Of a DNA stretch of 64,000 nt, positions 1 to 11,485 are shown one piece after another. This DNA comes from Brevundimonas guildfordensis (GTDB lineage Bacteria > Pseudomonadota > Alphaproteobacteria > Caulobacterales > Caulobacteraceae). Both the position numbers and the translations under genes were made by a program. The stretch covers positions 1,550,001 through 1,614,000 of the forward strand of contig NZ_JACSQU010000001.1 of the NCBI RefSeq assembly GCF_014836405.1, given 5' to 3'. The notes beneath the pieces were generated by a model that had not been told where the DNA came from, did no database searches, and saw only the letters and a list, made by a program, of their open reading frames with translations. The first letter of the stretch is position 1; the number at the start of each line of letters is the position of its first letter.

Positions 1-961
1 TGTAGCCGACCGCCAGCTCGCGCATCGCCTCGACGAAGCGCGGCGTGTAGCGGGTCAGAGCCTCGATGGATTCCGCCGGGGTCAGCTTCTTCGTCTCCAG
101 CGACAGCAGCTGAAGCGTGAACAGCTCGGGAAAGACCACGAAGTCGGCGCGATAGTCCGACACCACGTCGACGAAATATTCAACGTTGTCCATGAACTCC
201 TGGAAGCTCTCGACCTTGCGCATCTGCAGCTGGACCGTCGCCACCCGCACCGTCTCCTTGACCGCAAAGGCCGCCCCCTTGCCCGTCGCCTCGACATAGT
301 AGGGGTTGCGCCAGACCCAGCGCGCCGCGTGACCCAGCGACGCCTTGTCCGACGGCAGATAGTTCAGCAGCACCCCCGCCGGCTCGAAGCCCGAACGCTG
401 GTGAAAGGCCATGATCGGGTCCTTCACCTTGCGGTCGCGCACCGCCTCGACATAGGCGTTCGGGTCGGGATAGGCGGCGCGGCGCCGCGCCAGCCCGGGC
501 ATCCGGCCGCCGAAGACGACGCCCTTCAGGTTCTGCGCCTCGCACAGGTCGCGGCGCGCGTCATACAGGCGCTGGCCGATGCGCAGGCGGCGCCGGGCGG
601 GGTCGACGCAGACCTCCATGCCGTACAGCCACTCGCCCGCCGGATCGTGCCGCGCGCCATAGCCGCCGCCGGTAATCTGGTCCCAGGTGTGCGGTCCCAT
701 CGCCGACTTCTCATCGATGCGGAAGCTGGCCGCGTAGCCGACGATCTCGCCTTCGAACTCGACCACGAACTGGCCGTCGGGATAGGTCGCGATCTGGCCC
801 CGCAGCATCCCCGCCGTGTAGGGCGGCATGTCCTTGTAGACCCGCGCCACCAGGGCGTTGATCCCGGCCACGTCGCCCATGCGGGCGTTGCGGATGGTCA
901 GGACGGCGGGCTTGGCCGGTTCGGCGTTCTGGGCGGTTTGGGCGGTCTGAAGATCAGTCAT
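1..961 (-). CDS. GNAT acetyltransferase / carbon-nitrogen hydrolase fusion protein (3' end beyond window)
   Basis: The frame reads from an ATG at 961 down to base 1 without a stop, so about 320 residues are visible and the C-terminus is missing. After an Ala/Gln-rich leader, residues ~20-215 look like a GNAT acetyltransferase: ARMGDVAGINALV, a VEFEGEIVGYA strand, and a VDPARRRLRIGQRLYDARR acetyl-CoA-binding stretch. From ~235 a nitrilase-type fold begins (VRVATVQLQMRKV), with FPELF carrying the Glu of the Glu-Lys-Cys triad; the Lys and Cys would lie outside the window. This architecture is known in Proteobacteria as a bifunctional GNAT/carbon-nitrogen hydrolase; its substrate is not established. 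It is divergent from the CYTH-CHAD gene, with an 80-bp gap. Confidence 0.85.
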   Translation of the reverse strand, partial: MTDLQTAQTAQNAEPAKPAVLTIRNARMGDVAGINALVARVYKDMPPYTAGMLRGQIATYPDGQFVVEFEGEIVGYAASFRIDEKSAMGPHTWDQITGGGYGARHDPAGEWLYGMEVCVDPARRRLRIGQRLYDARRDLCEAQNLKGVVFGGRMPGLARRRAAYPDPNAYVEAVRDRKVKDPIMAFHQRSGFEPAGVLLNYLPSDKASLGHAARWVWRNPYYVEATGKGAAFAVKETVRVATVQLQMRKVESFQEFMDNVEYFVDVVSDYRADFVVFPELFTLQLLSLETKKLTPAESIEALTRYTPRFVEAMRELAVGY

Positions 962-1041
962 GCAACACCTAACGCTCGAGCTTGGCCGTTGGATCATTTC
1001 ATCGTCTTGGACCGGCATGAGGATAGGCGCACAATGGCGAC

Positions 1042-2551
1042 ATGTCCGGCATGGCGCAGGAAGTTGAACTGAAATTTCGGCTCGGTCCCGGAGCCGCCGC
1101 GCGCCTGGACGCCCACCCGGCCCTGGCGGGCGAGGAGAGCGTGCACACCCTGCGCTCCGTCTATTTCGACACGCCTGACCAGGCGTTGCGGCGCGCGGGC
1201 TGGGGCCTGCGCGTGCGCGCGACCGGGCGCGGCTTCGTCCAGACGCTGAAGGGTCAGGCCGGCGGCGACGTCCTCAACCGCGCCGAATGGGACATGCCGG
1301 TCGCCAGCGAGGCCCTGGATTGGACGGCGTTGAAGCCGACGCCGGCGGCCGCCATTCTGAAAGGCCGCCGCCGCGACCTGGCCCCCCGCTTCGCCAGCAC
1401 GGTGCGGCGCCGCACCCGTCTGGTCGCCTACGACGGCGCCGTGATCGAGGCCGCCTATGACGAGGGCGAACTGTCGGCGGGCGACCGCGCCGAGCCCTTG
1501 CGCGAACTGGAGCTGGAGTTGAAGGAGGGCCCGCCCGAGGCCCTGTTCGCCCTGGCCCGGCGCCTGTCGGCCGACATCGCCCTGGTTCCCCTGTTCGAGA
1601 GCAAGGCCGAACGCGGCTGGCGCCTGGCCGAGGGGCTTGAGCGCGCGCCCCGCTTCGCGGTCGCCGATTCCCTGCCCCGCGCCCTGAGCGCCGAGACGGC
1701 CCTGCGCCGCACCGCCCTGGCCGCCCTGGGCCAGGCGTCGGCCAACGCCGAGCTGCTGCGAAGGGTGCGCCGGCCCGAGGCCCTGCACCAGCTGAGGGTG
1801 GGCCTACGCCGCCTGCGCGCCGCCCTGTCGGTGTTCGCCCCGCTGCTGGGCCAGGACGCCGAACCCGTCGTCGCCGAGCTCAAATGGCTGGCGCACGAAA
1901 CCGACGCCGCTCGCGATCTGGACGTCTTCATCCGCGACGTCTTCCACCCGGCCGTGCTGGAGACGCCCGATCCCGGCTTCGCCCCCTTGGGCCTGCGCCT
2001 CTTGGCGGCGCGCAGCGGCGCCTATCGCCGGGCCCTGGCGGCGATCGACTCGCCGCGCTACGCCGCCCTGATGCTCGAGACCCTGGCCTGGATCGAGGTT
2101 GGCGCCTGGCGCAGCGACCCCGACCCGGTGCGGACATGGCGGCGGCGGCGGCCCGTCGCCGACTTCGCCGCCGAGGCTTTGGAGCGGCTCAACCGGCGTG
2201 TGCGACGAGGCGGTCGTCGCCTCGACCGGCTGGACGCCGCGGGCCGCCACCGCCTGCGCATCCGGGTGAAACGCCTGCGTTATGCGGCCGAGTTCTTCGC
2301 CGGCCTGTTCGACCGTCCCCGCCGCGAAACAGGCTTCCTTGACGCGCTCGAGACGACGCAGGACGCCTTCGGCGCCCTCAACGACCTGGCCGTCGCCCGC
2401 GACCGCATCCCCGCCGACGCCCGCCTGACCTCGCCCGAGATCGCCTTCGCCGCCGGGCGCCCGCCGCGAACAGAGCGCCGCTGCGCTTCACGCCGCCTCA
2501 AGCCGCGCCTTCGTCCGCCTGTCCCGCGCCCGGCCCTTCTGGCGCGGCTAA
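1042..2551 (+). pseudogene. CYTH-CHAD domain protein, frameshifted near its 3' end
   Basis: The N-terminal half is a CYTH (triphosphate tunnel) domain with the ExExK signature EVELKF at residues ~7-12. The second half is a CHAD domain with the His/Arg-rich helices [11 protein letters not shown] and [12 protein letters not shown]. Such proteins bind or act on polyphosphate or triphosphates. Around 2458-2468 the family-like reading shifts from frame 1 to frame 2. There it continues as [16 protein letters not shown] and then [11 protein letters not shown], and stops at TAA 2549-2551. This fits one extra base in a C/G-rich run. Without the shift, frame 1 stays open through the recA promoter into recA, giving an artificial 919-residue fusion. 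It is either a real mutation losing the last ~30 residues or a base-call error. The start could be 1042 or 1051. Confidence 0.8.
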
Positions 2552-2587
2552 GGAAGACACGACAAAATCGGTCGCAGGGTGATGAAT

Positions 2588-2602
2588 GTTCTTGTTCAGT
2601 TC
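2588..2602 (+). promoter_or_regulatory. LexA (SOS) box, forward copy upstream of recA
   Basis: GTTC at 2588-2591, a 7-base spacer and GTTC at 2599-2602 match the alphaproteobacterial LexA consensus GTTC-N7-GTTC exactly. The site lies 120 bp upstream of the recA start. Confidence 0.85.
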
Positions 2603-2606
2603 ACGA

Positions 2607-2621
2607 GAACATCTTGCGAAC
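2607..2621 (-). promoter_or_regulatory. LexA (SOS) box, reverse copy upstream of recA
   Basis: GAAC at 2607-2610, seven bases and GAAC at 2618-2621 form a second exact GTTC-N7-GTTC box on the opposite strand. It starts 4 bp after the first box. A further GAAC at 2624-2627 adds an extra half-site. Confidence 0.75.
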
Positions 2622-2721
2622 AAGAACAAACCGTGTCCATAGTCCGCTTCACCAAGGGAGCGGGTCCGTGGCGGGTCTCTCCCGAAGTCAGATGGGAATC
2701 ATGGCAAGGGAGAGAAAACCA

Positions 2722-3801
2722 ATGTCACAGGCGGCACTGAAGCTCGTGGGTAAAGAAGACAGCGACAAACAACGCGCTCTAGAGGCGGCGATCGCGCAGA
2801 TCGATCGCGCCTTCGGCAAGGGCTCGGTCATGAAACTGGGTAAGGCCGGACAGGTGGCCGAGATCGAGAGCGTCTCGACCGGCTCGCTCGGCCTCGACAT
2901 GGCGCTCGGCATCGGCGGCTTGCCGGTCGGCCGGGTGATCGAGGTGTTCGGTCCGGAATCCTCGGGCAAGACCACCCTGGCCCTGCACACCGTAGCCGAG
3001 GTCCAGAAGAAGGGCGGCGTGGCCGCCTTCGTCGACGCCGAACATGCGCTGGATCCGGTCTACGCCCAGAAGTTGGGCGTCAACCTGGACGACCTGCTGG
3101 TGTCGCAGCCCGACACGGGCGAACAGGCGCTGGAGATCGTCGACACCCTGGTGCGTTCCGGCGCCGTGGACATCGTGGTGGTCGACTCCGTCGCCGCCCT
3201 GACGCCCCGCGCCGAAATCGAAGGCGAGATGGGCGACAGCCTGCCCGGCCTTCAGGCCCGTCTGATGTCGCAGGCCCTGCGCAAGCTGACGGCCTCGATC
3301 TCCAAGTCGAAGTGCATCGTCCTGTTCATCAACCAGATCCGTCACAAGATCGGCGTGATGTACGGCTCGCCGGAAACGACGACGGGCGGCAATGCGCTGA
3401 AGTTCTACGCCTCGGTGCGCCTGGACATCCGCCGCACCGGCGCGATCAAGAACCGCGACGAGGTGGTCGGCAACACCACCCGGGTCAAGGTGGTCAAGAA
3501 CAAGGTCGCCCCGCCGTTCCGCGAGGTCATCTTCGACATCATGTACGGCGAAGGCATCTCCAAGATCGGCGAGATCATCGACCTGGGCGTCAAGGCGGGC
3601 ATCGTGGAGAAGTCCGGCTCCTGGTTCTCCTACGACTCCACCCGCATCGGTCAGGGCCGCGAGAACGCCAAGGAGTTCCTCAAGAACAACCCCGACATGG
3701 CCGCCTCGATCGAAAAGGCGGTGCGCCAGTCCACCGCCAAGATCGCCGACGACATGCTGGGCGCCCCCGAACCCGACGAGGGCCAAGACCTGGAGGGCTG
3801 A
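2722..3801 (+). CDS. recA: Recombinase RecA
   Basis: This is the DNA-dependent ATPase that forms the strand-exchange filament and stimulates LexA self-cleavage. The 359-residue product begins [19 protein letters not shown]. It has Walker [10 protein letters not shown] near residues 76-84, DAEHALDP, the Walker B strand [14 protein letters not shown], the loop region [16 protein letters not shown] and an acidic C-terminal tail. Start 2722 was chosen because AGGGAGAG lies about 8 bases upstream and the protein then has family length; in-frame ATGs at 2692 and 2701 would add only a few residues. The gene has two SOS boxes upstream, a strong terminator downstream, and no cotranscribed neighbour. 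Confidence 0.98.
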   Translation: MSQAALKLVGKEDSDKQRALEAAIAQIDRAFGKGSVMKLGKAGQVAEIESVSTGSLGLDMALGIGGLPVGRVIEVFGPESSGKTTLALHTVAEVQKKGGVAAFVDAEHALDPVYAQKLGVNLDDLLVSQPDTGEQALEIVDTLVRSGAVDIVVVDSVAALTPRAEIEGEMGDSLPGLQARLMSQALRKLTASISKSKCIVLFINQIRHKIGVMYGSPETTTGGNALKFYASVRLDIRRTGAIKNRDEVVGNTTRVKVVKNKVAPPFREVIFDIMYGEGISKIGEIIDLGVKAGIVEKSGSWFSYDSTRIGQGRENAKEFLKNNPDMAASIEKAVRQSTAKIADDMLGAPEPDEGQDLEG

Positions 3802-3889
3802 TCGCCCTCTTCAGGACCTGAACAGAGCTTCTCCGTTCGCCGCCTCGCGACCCGCCTACCGACCCCGCGGGGCCGGTCGGACGGAGACC

Positions 3890-3927
3890 GGCCCGCCCGA
3901 CCTGCTTCGGGCGGGCCTCTTTTTTTT
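3890..3927 (+). terminator. Rho-independent terminator of recA
   Basis: An 11-bp perfect GC-rich stem (3890-3900 with 3907-3917) and a 6-base loop are followed by a T-rich run to 3927, about 90 bp after the recA stop. Confidence 0.9.
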
Positions 3928-4054
3928 GGCGACCACAGCTGCTCCGCTCATCTCGGCGGGCTAAGTCTTCGCTGCGCTTGGGCTTTCGCAGCCCACGGCT
4001 TGTTTCCCATCACGACGCACGGGCAAGCTGCGCGCAAATATACGGAGCCTGCCC

Positions 4055-4537
4055 ATGACCTTCGCCACCGCCGACCTGTGCGACGCCCACGTTGACGTCG
4101 TGAAGGTCTGCCAGACGCCCTTCCGCAGCTTCGGCCAGGTCGCGGCCTTCCACGGTCCGATCCGCACGTTGAGCGTGCTGGACGACAACGCCCTGGTCCG
4201 CCAGACGCTGGAGCGGCCCGGCCAGGGCGCGGTTCTGGTCGTTAACGGCGGCGGTTCGTTGAAACGAGCCCTAGTCGGCGACAATCTGGCGAGGCTGGCG
4301 ATCGCCAACGGCTGGGCGGGGATCGTCGTCCACGGCGCCATCCGCGACCGCGCCGTCATCGATGCCATGGACGTGGGCGTCAAAGCTCTGGGGACGATCC
4401 CCCTGCGCGCCGACCGCGACGCCATCGGCGAGATCGACATTCCCACCGCCTTCGGCGGCGTGATCTTCACGCCCGGCGACTGGCTCTATGCCGACGCCGA
4501 CGGCCTGATCGTCGCGCCCCGTCGCCTGCACGATTAG
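4055..4537 (+). CDS. RraA-like protein (4-hydroxy-4-methyl-2-oxoglutarate aldolase family)
   Basis: The 160-residue protein matches the RraA/HMG-aldolase fold throughout. It starts with TADLCDAHVDVVKV, has a GQGAVLVVNGGG strand, and carries the active-site-like stretch GDNLARLAIANGWAGIVVHG followed by AIRDR, in which the Arg-Asp pair binds metal and pyruvate in the aldolases. Family members are either class II pyruvate aldolases or inhibitors of RNase E; sequence alone does not separate the two. The gene stands alone between the recA terminator and alaS. Start ATG 4055 gives the usual family length. Confidence 0.9.
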   Translation: MTFATADLCDAHVDVVKVCQTPFRSFGQVAAFHGPIRTLSVLDDNALVRQTLERPGQGAVLVVNGGGSLKRALVGDNLARLAIANGWAGIVVHGAIRDRAVIDAMDVGVKALGTIPLRADRDAIGEIDIPTAFGGVIFTPGDWLYADADGLIVAPRRLHD

Positions 4538-4669
4538 GCCGCGCCTCGCCAGAAAACGCCGCCCCCTCCGGTCGCCTCAAGCGTCAGTGATGCGTTCGGC
4601 GCAAAATCCCTATATGACGCCGGTTCCGATATTTCCTCCCGCGCGCCCGAGTTCCAGAGCGATACGCCC

Positions 4670-7315
<2,646 letters not shown>

Positions 7316-7337
7316 TCGCCCTTTCAGGCTGAACGAC

Positions 7338-7370
7338 AAAGGGCGGCGCATCCGATGCGCCGCCCTTTTT
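7338..7370 (+). terminator. Rho-independent terminator of alaS
   Basis: A 14-bp perfect stem (7338-7351 with 7355-7368) with a 3-base loop ends in a T-run. Confidence 0.92.
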
Positions 7371-7374
7371 CTTT

Positions 7375-7496
7375 CCTCCCCATGAAATGGGGAGGGGGAC
7401 CGCGAAGTGGTGGAGGGGCCTTGGGACTGCGGAACCAGGCGGCCCCTCCGTCTCGTCGGCTGCGCCGCCGATCCACCTCCCCATGGCATGGGGAGG
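7375..7496. repeat. Two-hairpin palindromic (REPIN-like) element downstream of alaS
   Basis: Two hairpins have identical 9-base arms, CCTCCCCAT and ATGGGGAGG. They sit at 7375-7395 (loop GAA) and 7476-7496 (loop GGC), 80 bp apart. The architecture, paired hairpins with a CCTCCCC/GGGGAGG core, recurs inside rsmE at 58993-59107. It lies just after the alaS terminator and touches the end of the convergent DUF2939 gene. Confidence 0.75.
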
Positions 7497-7502
7497 AGAA
7501 GC

Positions 7503-8054
7503 CTACTCCGGCGTCCCCAGATCGATCGCCGCCAGCTTCCAGTCGAACAGGTTGCGACGCTTCATCAGCAGGGAGACCTGCTCGTCCGGCTGGTCGTCGC
7601 GGGTCAGGGTGACGGCGAAGGTGTCCAGGTCGCGATAGCCCCACGACTGGCGCACGCGCTTGTCGTCGGACTTCGGCTCCTGCGGCTCCTGACGCTTGAT
7701 CTCCGCCTTGGGCGCGCGGCCCTCTTGCACCATCAGGGCGATCGCCTGAGGCGTGACGAAGGCGTCGACCGCCCCGCCCACGAGGGCCGGCGCAAACAGC
7801 ATCCCCAGCCCCGACAGGCCGCTGTCGCCGAGGCGTTTGTCCTTGCGCATCTCGACCATCATGCGGGCGTTCAGCTCGTCTTTCAGGCTGGCGCGAAAGG
7901 CGGGAAAGTCGACCTGGCGCTCCAGCGCCTTTTCGTCACCGGTCTTGGCCGCCTGGATCAGCGACCGCGCCGCCAGCAGGGGCGAGACGCCGTAGGCGAC
8001 CACGAAGACGGCCGCCGCCGCCAATCCCAGACGTATGATCAGTTTGCGGTTCAT
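7503..8054 (-). CDS. DUF2939 domain-containing membrane-anchored protein
   Basis: The 183-residue protein has one N-terminal membrane segment or signal anchor (RLGLAAAAVFVVAYGVSPLLAA). It continues with the DUF2939 pattern: ARSLIQAAKTGDEKALERQVDF close to the membrane, a small central helix bundle, and a C-terminal beta stretch ending LFDWKLAAIDL. The family resembles membrane-tethered NTF2-like or sensor-like domains; its function is unknown. The body is probably periplasmic. The gene is monocistronic, downstream of icd on the same strand but separated from it by the icd terminator. Confidence 0.85.
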   Translation of the reverse strand: MNRKLIIRLGLAAAAVFVVAYGVSPLLAARSLIQAAKTGDEKALERQVDFPAFRASLKDELNARMMVEMRKDKRLGDSGLSGLGMLFAPALVGGAVDAFVTPQAIALMVQEGRAPKAEIKRQEPQEPKSDDKRVRQSWGYRDLDTFAVTLTRDDQPDEQVSLLMKRRNLFDWKLAAIDLGTPE

Positions 8055-8235
8055 CGGCCCTCCCCTGCCTTACGAACGCGACGGGACGACGACGAAACGG
8101 CGCCAAAATCCCCAAGCGGATTAGGGACATGGATCACAGGCGGGTTCAATGCGTGTTTTCACGGGCCTGAAGGCTTCCCACAGGCACCAGTGGGCGAACC
8201 GCCCGCCCGACGGATGGCGGCCAGGGCACGCCCAA

Positions 8236-8267
8236 CAAAAAGGCCCGCCGGATCGCTCCGGCGGGCC
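8236..8267 (-). terminator. Rho-independent terminator of icd
   Basis: An 11-bp perfect stem (8242-8252 with 8257-8267) with loop TCGC is followed on the minus strand by a T5 run, about 50 bp after the icd stop. Confidence 0.9.
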
Positions 8268-8316
8268 GTGATGCTCACAGCGACGCGCTCAAGCAGCGCG
8301 AAGCGCGGTAGCGCAC

Positions 8317-9537
8317 TTAACCAATGCCCGGCAGGGCCTTCTTCAGGTTCTCGGACACCTTGTCCAGGAAGCCTTCGGTCGTCAGCCAGGACTGCTGATC
8401 GCCGACCAGCAGGGCCAGGTCCTTGGTCATGAAGCCCGACTCGACGGTCTCGACGACCACGCGCTCCAGCGTGTCGGCGAACTCGGCCAGTTGAGCGTTG
8501 TCGTCCAGCTTGGCGCGGTGCTTGAAGCCGCGCGTCCAGGCGAAGATCGAGGCGATCGAGTTGGTCGAGGTGGCCTCGCCCTTCTGGTGCTGGCGGTAGT
8601 GACGGGTCACGGTGCCGTGGGCGGCCTCGGTTTCCATGACCTTGCCGTCCGGCGTCATCAGCACCGAGGTCATCAGGCCCAGCGAGCCGAAGCCCTGCGC
8701 CACGATGTCCGACTGCACGTCGCCGTCGTAGTTCTTGCACGCCCAGACGAAGCCGCCCGACCACTTGATCGCGGCCGCGACCATGTCGTCGATCAGGCGG
8801 TGCTCATAGGTCAGGCCGCGCTTCTTGAATTCCTCGGCGTAGTCGGCGTCGAAGACTTCCTGGAAGATGTCCTTGAAGCGGCCGTCATAGGCTTTGAGGA
8901 TGGTGTTCTTGGTCGACAGATAGACCGGGTAGTTGCGCTGCAGGCCATAGGCGAACGAGGCGTGGGCGAACTCGCGGATCGACGAGTCGAGGTTGTACAT
9001 GCCCATGGCGACGCCCGCGCCCGGCGACTTGTAGACCTCGTGCTCGATCACTTCGCCGTCGTCGCCGACGAACTTGATCGACAGGGTGCCGGCGCCCGGC
9101 ATCAGGAAGTCGGTGGCCTTGTACTGGTCGCCGAAGGCGTGACGGCCGACGACGATCGGCTGGGTCCAGCCCGGCACCAGGCGCGGCACGTTCGAGCAGA
9201 TGATCGGCTCGCGGAAGACCACGCCGCCCAGAATGTTGCGGATGGTGCCGTTCGGCGACTTCCACATCTTCTTCAGGCCGAATTCGGCGACGCGCGCCTC
9301 GTCCGGGGTGATGGTGGCGCACTTCACGCCGACGCCGTGCTTCTGGATGGCGTGGGCCGCGTCGATCGTGATCTGATCGTCGGTGGCGTCACGGCTTTCC
9401 ATGCCGAGGTCGTAATAGTCGAGTTCGAGGTCCAGGTACGGGAAGACCAGCTTGTCCTTGATCATCTGCCAGATGATCCGGGTCATTTCGTCGCCGTCGA
9501 TGTCCACGATGGGGTTGGCGACCTTGATCTTGGCCAT
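8317..9537 (-). CDS. icd: NADP-dependent isocitrate dehydrogenase
   Basis: A TCA-cycle enzyme that oxidatively decarboxylates isocitrate to 2-oxoglutarate with NADP+. The 406-residue protein is of the eukaryote-like homodimeric type common in Alphaproteobacteria. It starts [20 protein letters not shown], has the substrate segment [12 protein letters not shown], and carries the C-terminal [20 protein letters not shown] and [12 protein letters not shown] blocks. The start was set at 9537: the open frame continues upstream, but that stretch has no family similarity. It is monocistronic, with its own terminator. Confidence 0.97.
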   Translation of the reverse strand: MAKIKVANPIVDIDGDEMTRIIWQMIKDKLVFPYLDLELDYYDLGMESRDATDDQITIDAAHAIQKHGVGVKCATITPDEARVAEFGLKKMWKSPNGTIRNILGGVVFREPIICSNVPRLVPGWTQPIVVGRHAFGDQYKATDFLMPGAGTLSIKFVGDDGEVIEHEVYKSPGAGVAMGMYNLDSSIREFAHASFAYGLQRNYPVYLSTKNTILKAYDGRFKDIFQEVFDADYAEEFKKRGLTYEHRLIDDMVAAAIKWSGGFVWACKNYDGDVQSDIVAQGFGSLGLMTSVLMTPDGKVMETEAAHGTVTRHYRQHQKGEATSTNSIASIFAWTRGFKHRAKLDDNAQLAEFADTLERVVVETVESGFMTKDLALLVGDQQSWLTTEGFLDKVSENLKKALPGIG

Positions 9538-9727
9538 GCTTACGCCTCTGTCTCTCAAATCAGGGAAGGAATTCGGTGCAGGGGATATAGCGACCCCCGC
9601 GCGCGGGCGCAAAGGGGACGAAAGCCGCAGCGCCCGAACCGCACCCCCGGAACGAAATGGCGCCCCGGCCGCTACGCTTTTCACGGCTACGCTTGGTCCC
9701 GCCGGTCCGTCGCATATGGAGTCCCTG

Positions 9728-10849
9728 ATGACGCCTCGCCATCTCCGGTTCGCCGCTGTCGCCCTGCTCCCCCTGGCGCTGGCCGCCTGCAAGGGACGTG
9801 AGGCCGCCCCCGCGACAGAGGGACCGACGGTTCAGCCTGTCGCCGAAGCCGCCTCGGCGGCGCCCCCGGCCCAGGGCGGCGCCAATCCGCCCAGCGTGAC
9901 GCGCGAGTTCCGCGAGTGGACGGCGACCTGCGACAACACCAATAGCTGCGTCGCCTTCGGCGCGGCCCATGAAAACATGGGCTTCGTGCTGATCTCCCTG
10001 GGGGCCGGCCCGGACGCACGGCCGGTCGTCCACATGGGCGGTTGGGGCCTGGATGAGGGCCAGGGCGAGATCTACGCCGTCATCGACGGCCGGCGTTACG
10101 CGGGCGACAACTTCAAGATGGACGAGGAAGGCGACGTCATCGCCTTCACGACGCCCTCGGCGCAGCTTGTGCATGACCTGGGCAACGGCTCCTTCATGGC
10201 GCTGAGGCGCGGCGACGAGCAGATGAAGGTCAGCCTGGGCGGGGCCGCCGCAGCCTTCCTGTGGATCGACGAGCGCCAGGGCCGCCTGGGCGCCGCCACC
10301 GCCCTGATCCGGCGCGGCGACCGGCCCGCCTCCAGCGTGCCCGCCGCCCCCGCCGCGCCGCGCGTGACGCTGGCGGCCGCCGTTGCTCAGAACGGCCTGC
10401 CGCAGGATGACCTGTCGCAGGCGCTGCTGGCTCATCCCAAGGTCAAGGAATGCCTGGCTGAGACCCGCATCGGCGAACGGTTCGAGCCGGACGTTGAGGT
10501 CGCTCGCCTGGCCTCCGACAAGCTGCTGTGGAGCGTGCCGTGCGGTTCGGGCGCCTACAACTTCACCCAGGTCTATTTCATCACTGCCGCGGACGGGAAC
10601 GCGCCTCAGCCGGTCGTCTTCCCCACGTCCGCGGAAAGTCAGGATGGTCTGGTCAACAGCCGCTACGACCCCACGACCCGAACCCTGTTCGCCTTCGCCA
10701 AGGGACGAGGCCTAGGCGACTGCGGCCGCATGGGTGTCTGGGGCTGGACCGGCGCGCGCTTCGCCCTTCTGGAAGAGAAGACCATGCCGACCTGCACCGC
10801 CATGCCGCAGGACCTGTGGCCGTCCACCTGGCGCGCGATCAAGGATTAA
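9728..10849 (+). CDS. DUF1176-like lipoprotein
   Basis: The 373-residue product has a lipoprotein signal peptide ([15 protein letters not shown], lipobox LAAC with the lipidated Cys near residue 21). The start at 9728 is supported by GGAG at 9718-9721. A Pro/Ala linker leads to the conserved DUF1176 pattern: [20 protein letters not shown] near residues 60-80, then [21 protein letters not shown]. The C-terminal half holds further paired cysteines. The family is periplasmic with no known activity. It lies 3 bp upstream of the DUF4189 gene and is probably cotranscribed with it. Confidence 0.85.
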   Translation: MTPRHLRFAAVALLPLALAACKGREAAPATEGPTVQPVAEAASAAPPAQGGANPPSVTREFREWTATCDNTNSCVAFGAAHENMGFVLISLGAGPDARPVVHMGGWGLDEGQGEIYAVIDGRRYAGDNFKMDEEGDVIAFTTPSAQLVHDLGNGSFMALRRGDEQMKVSLGGAAAAFLWIDERQGRLGAATALIRRGDRPASSVPAAPAAPRVTLAAAVAQNGLPQDDLSQALLAHPKVKECLAETRIGERFEPDVEVARLASDKLLWSVPCGSGAYNFTQVYFITAADGNAPQPVVFPTSAESQDGLVNSRYDPTTRTLFAFAKGRGLGDCGRMGVWGWTGARFALLEEKTMPTCTAMPQDLWPSTWRAIKD

Positions 10850-10852
10850 ACC

Positions 10853-11416
10853 ATGAAATTCATAATGCTTTCAGGCGTCATGACCGCCGGCCTTCTGCTG
10901 ATGGCGGGACTACCCGCTGATGAAGCCTCGGCCCAGACCCAATGTCCGGTAGGCACTGTGGCCGGCTCGGCGACCTGCGCGCCGGACGCCCCGCAGGGCG
11001 TGGACACCAGCACGATGGGCTATCGCGAACGTGTCGAGGGCCTGGGGGCCTTTGCGTTCAATACGGACACCGGCGCAGTCTATGCCTATGTCCTGCAGGG
11101 CCGCAGCATCGACGCCGCCATGTTCAACGCCATGCGCAAGTGCGAACAGCCGGATCACGCCTGGGGCGTCAGCATGCGCGCGCCGACCGAACCCGACGCC
11201 AACTGTGCGCCTGTGGCCTCCTGGCGCAACGCCTGCTCGGCCGTGGCCTCCGGTCAGGTCGGCGGCGTGACCCGCTATTTCTCAACGCCTGCGCGCAACG
11301 CCCGCTCGGCCCGCGCCGACGCGATCAGCCAGTGCCAGGCCAACGGCGGATCCGATTGCGCAATGGCCCATGACGCCGTCTGCACCTCGCGATCCACCCG
11401 CGTGACCCGCTACTGA
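10853..11416 (+). CDS. DUF4189-like secreted protein
   Basis: The 187-residue protein has a signal peptide (MKFIMLSGVMTAGLLLMAG, cleavage probably near ASA-QTQ). It is cysteine-rich and repetitive: WGVSMRAPTEPDANC, then WRNACSAVASGQVGG, then RADAISQCQANGGSDCAMAH. This W..AC...A / A...C...GG..C pattern is typical of DUF4189 repeats, small periplasmic disulfide-bonded domains of unknown role. It is the second gene of a likely two-gene unit with the DUF1176 lipoprotein, which is also secreted and cysteine-bearing. Confidence 0.8.
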   Translation: MKFIMLSGVMTAGLLLMAGLPADEASAQTQCPVGTVAGSATCAPDAPQGVDTSTMGYRERVEGLGAFAFNTDTGAVYAYVLQGRSIDAAMFNAMRKCEQPDHAWGVSMRAPTEPDANCAPVASWRNACSAVASGQVGGVTRYFSTPARNARSARADAISQCQANGGSDCAMAHDAVCTSRSTRVTRY

Positions 11417-11439
11417 CAGGGCGGCCCAGGGCCAAGAAA

Positions 11440-11468
11440 AAGGGCCGGAGGATGATCCTCCGGCCCTT
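11440..11468. terminator. Bidirectional terminator between DUF4189 and DUF885 genes
   Basis: A 13-bp perfect stem (11440-11452 with 11456-11468) has loop TGA. T-rich bases follow on the plus strand and a T-rich tract on the minus strand, serving both convergent genes. Confidence 0.85.
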
Positions 11469-11485
11469 CTTGTTTCTGCAGGCGA

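Noticed and set aside
2588..2627. CRISPR-like or phage repeat because of repeated GTTC/GAAC
   Set aside because: Spacing matches LexA boxes exactly and the next gene is recA.
1042..3801. One 919-residue CYTH-CHAD-RecA fusion protein
   Set aside because: The stretch between the two domains is low-quality sequence that reads through the recA promoter and SOS boxes, and a family-like CHAD end exists one frame over.
7375..7496. Additional terminator of alaS or DUF2939
   Set aside because: The hairpins have no T-run and the same paired architecture occurs inside rsmE, so a repeat element explains them better.
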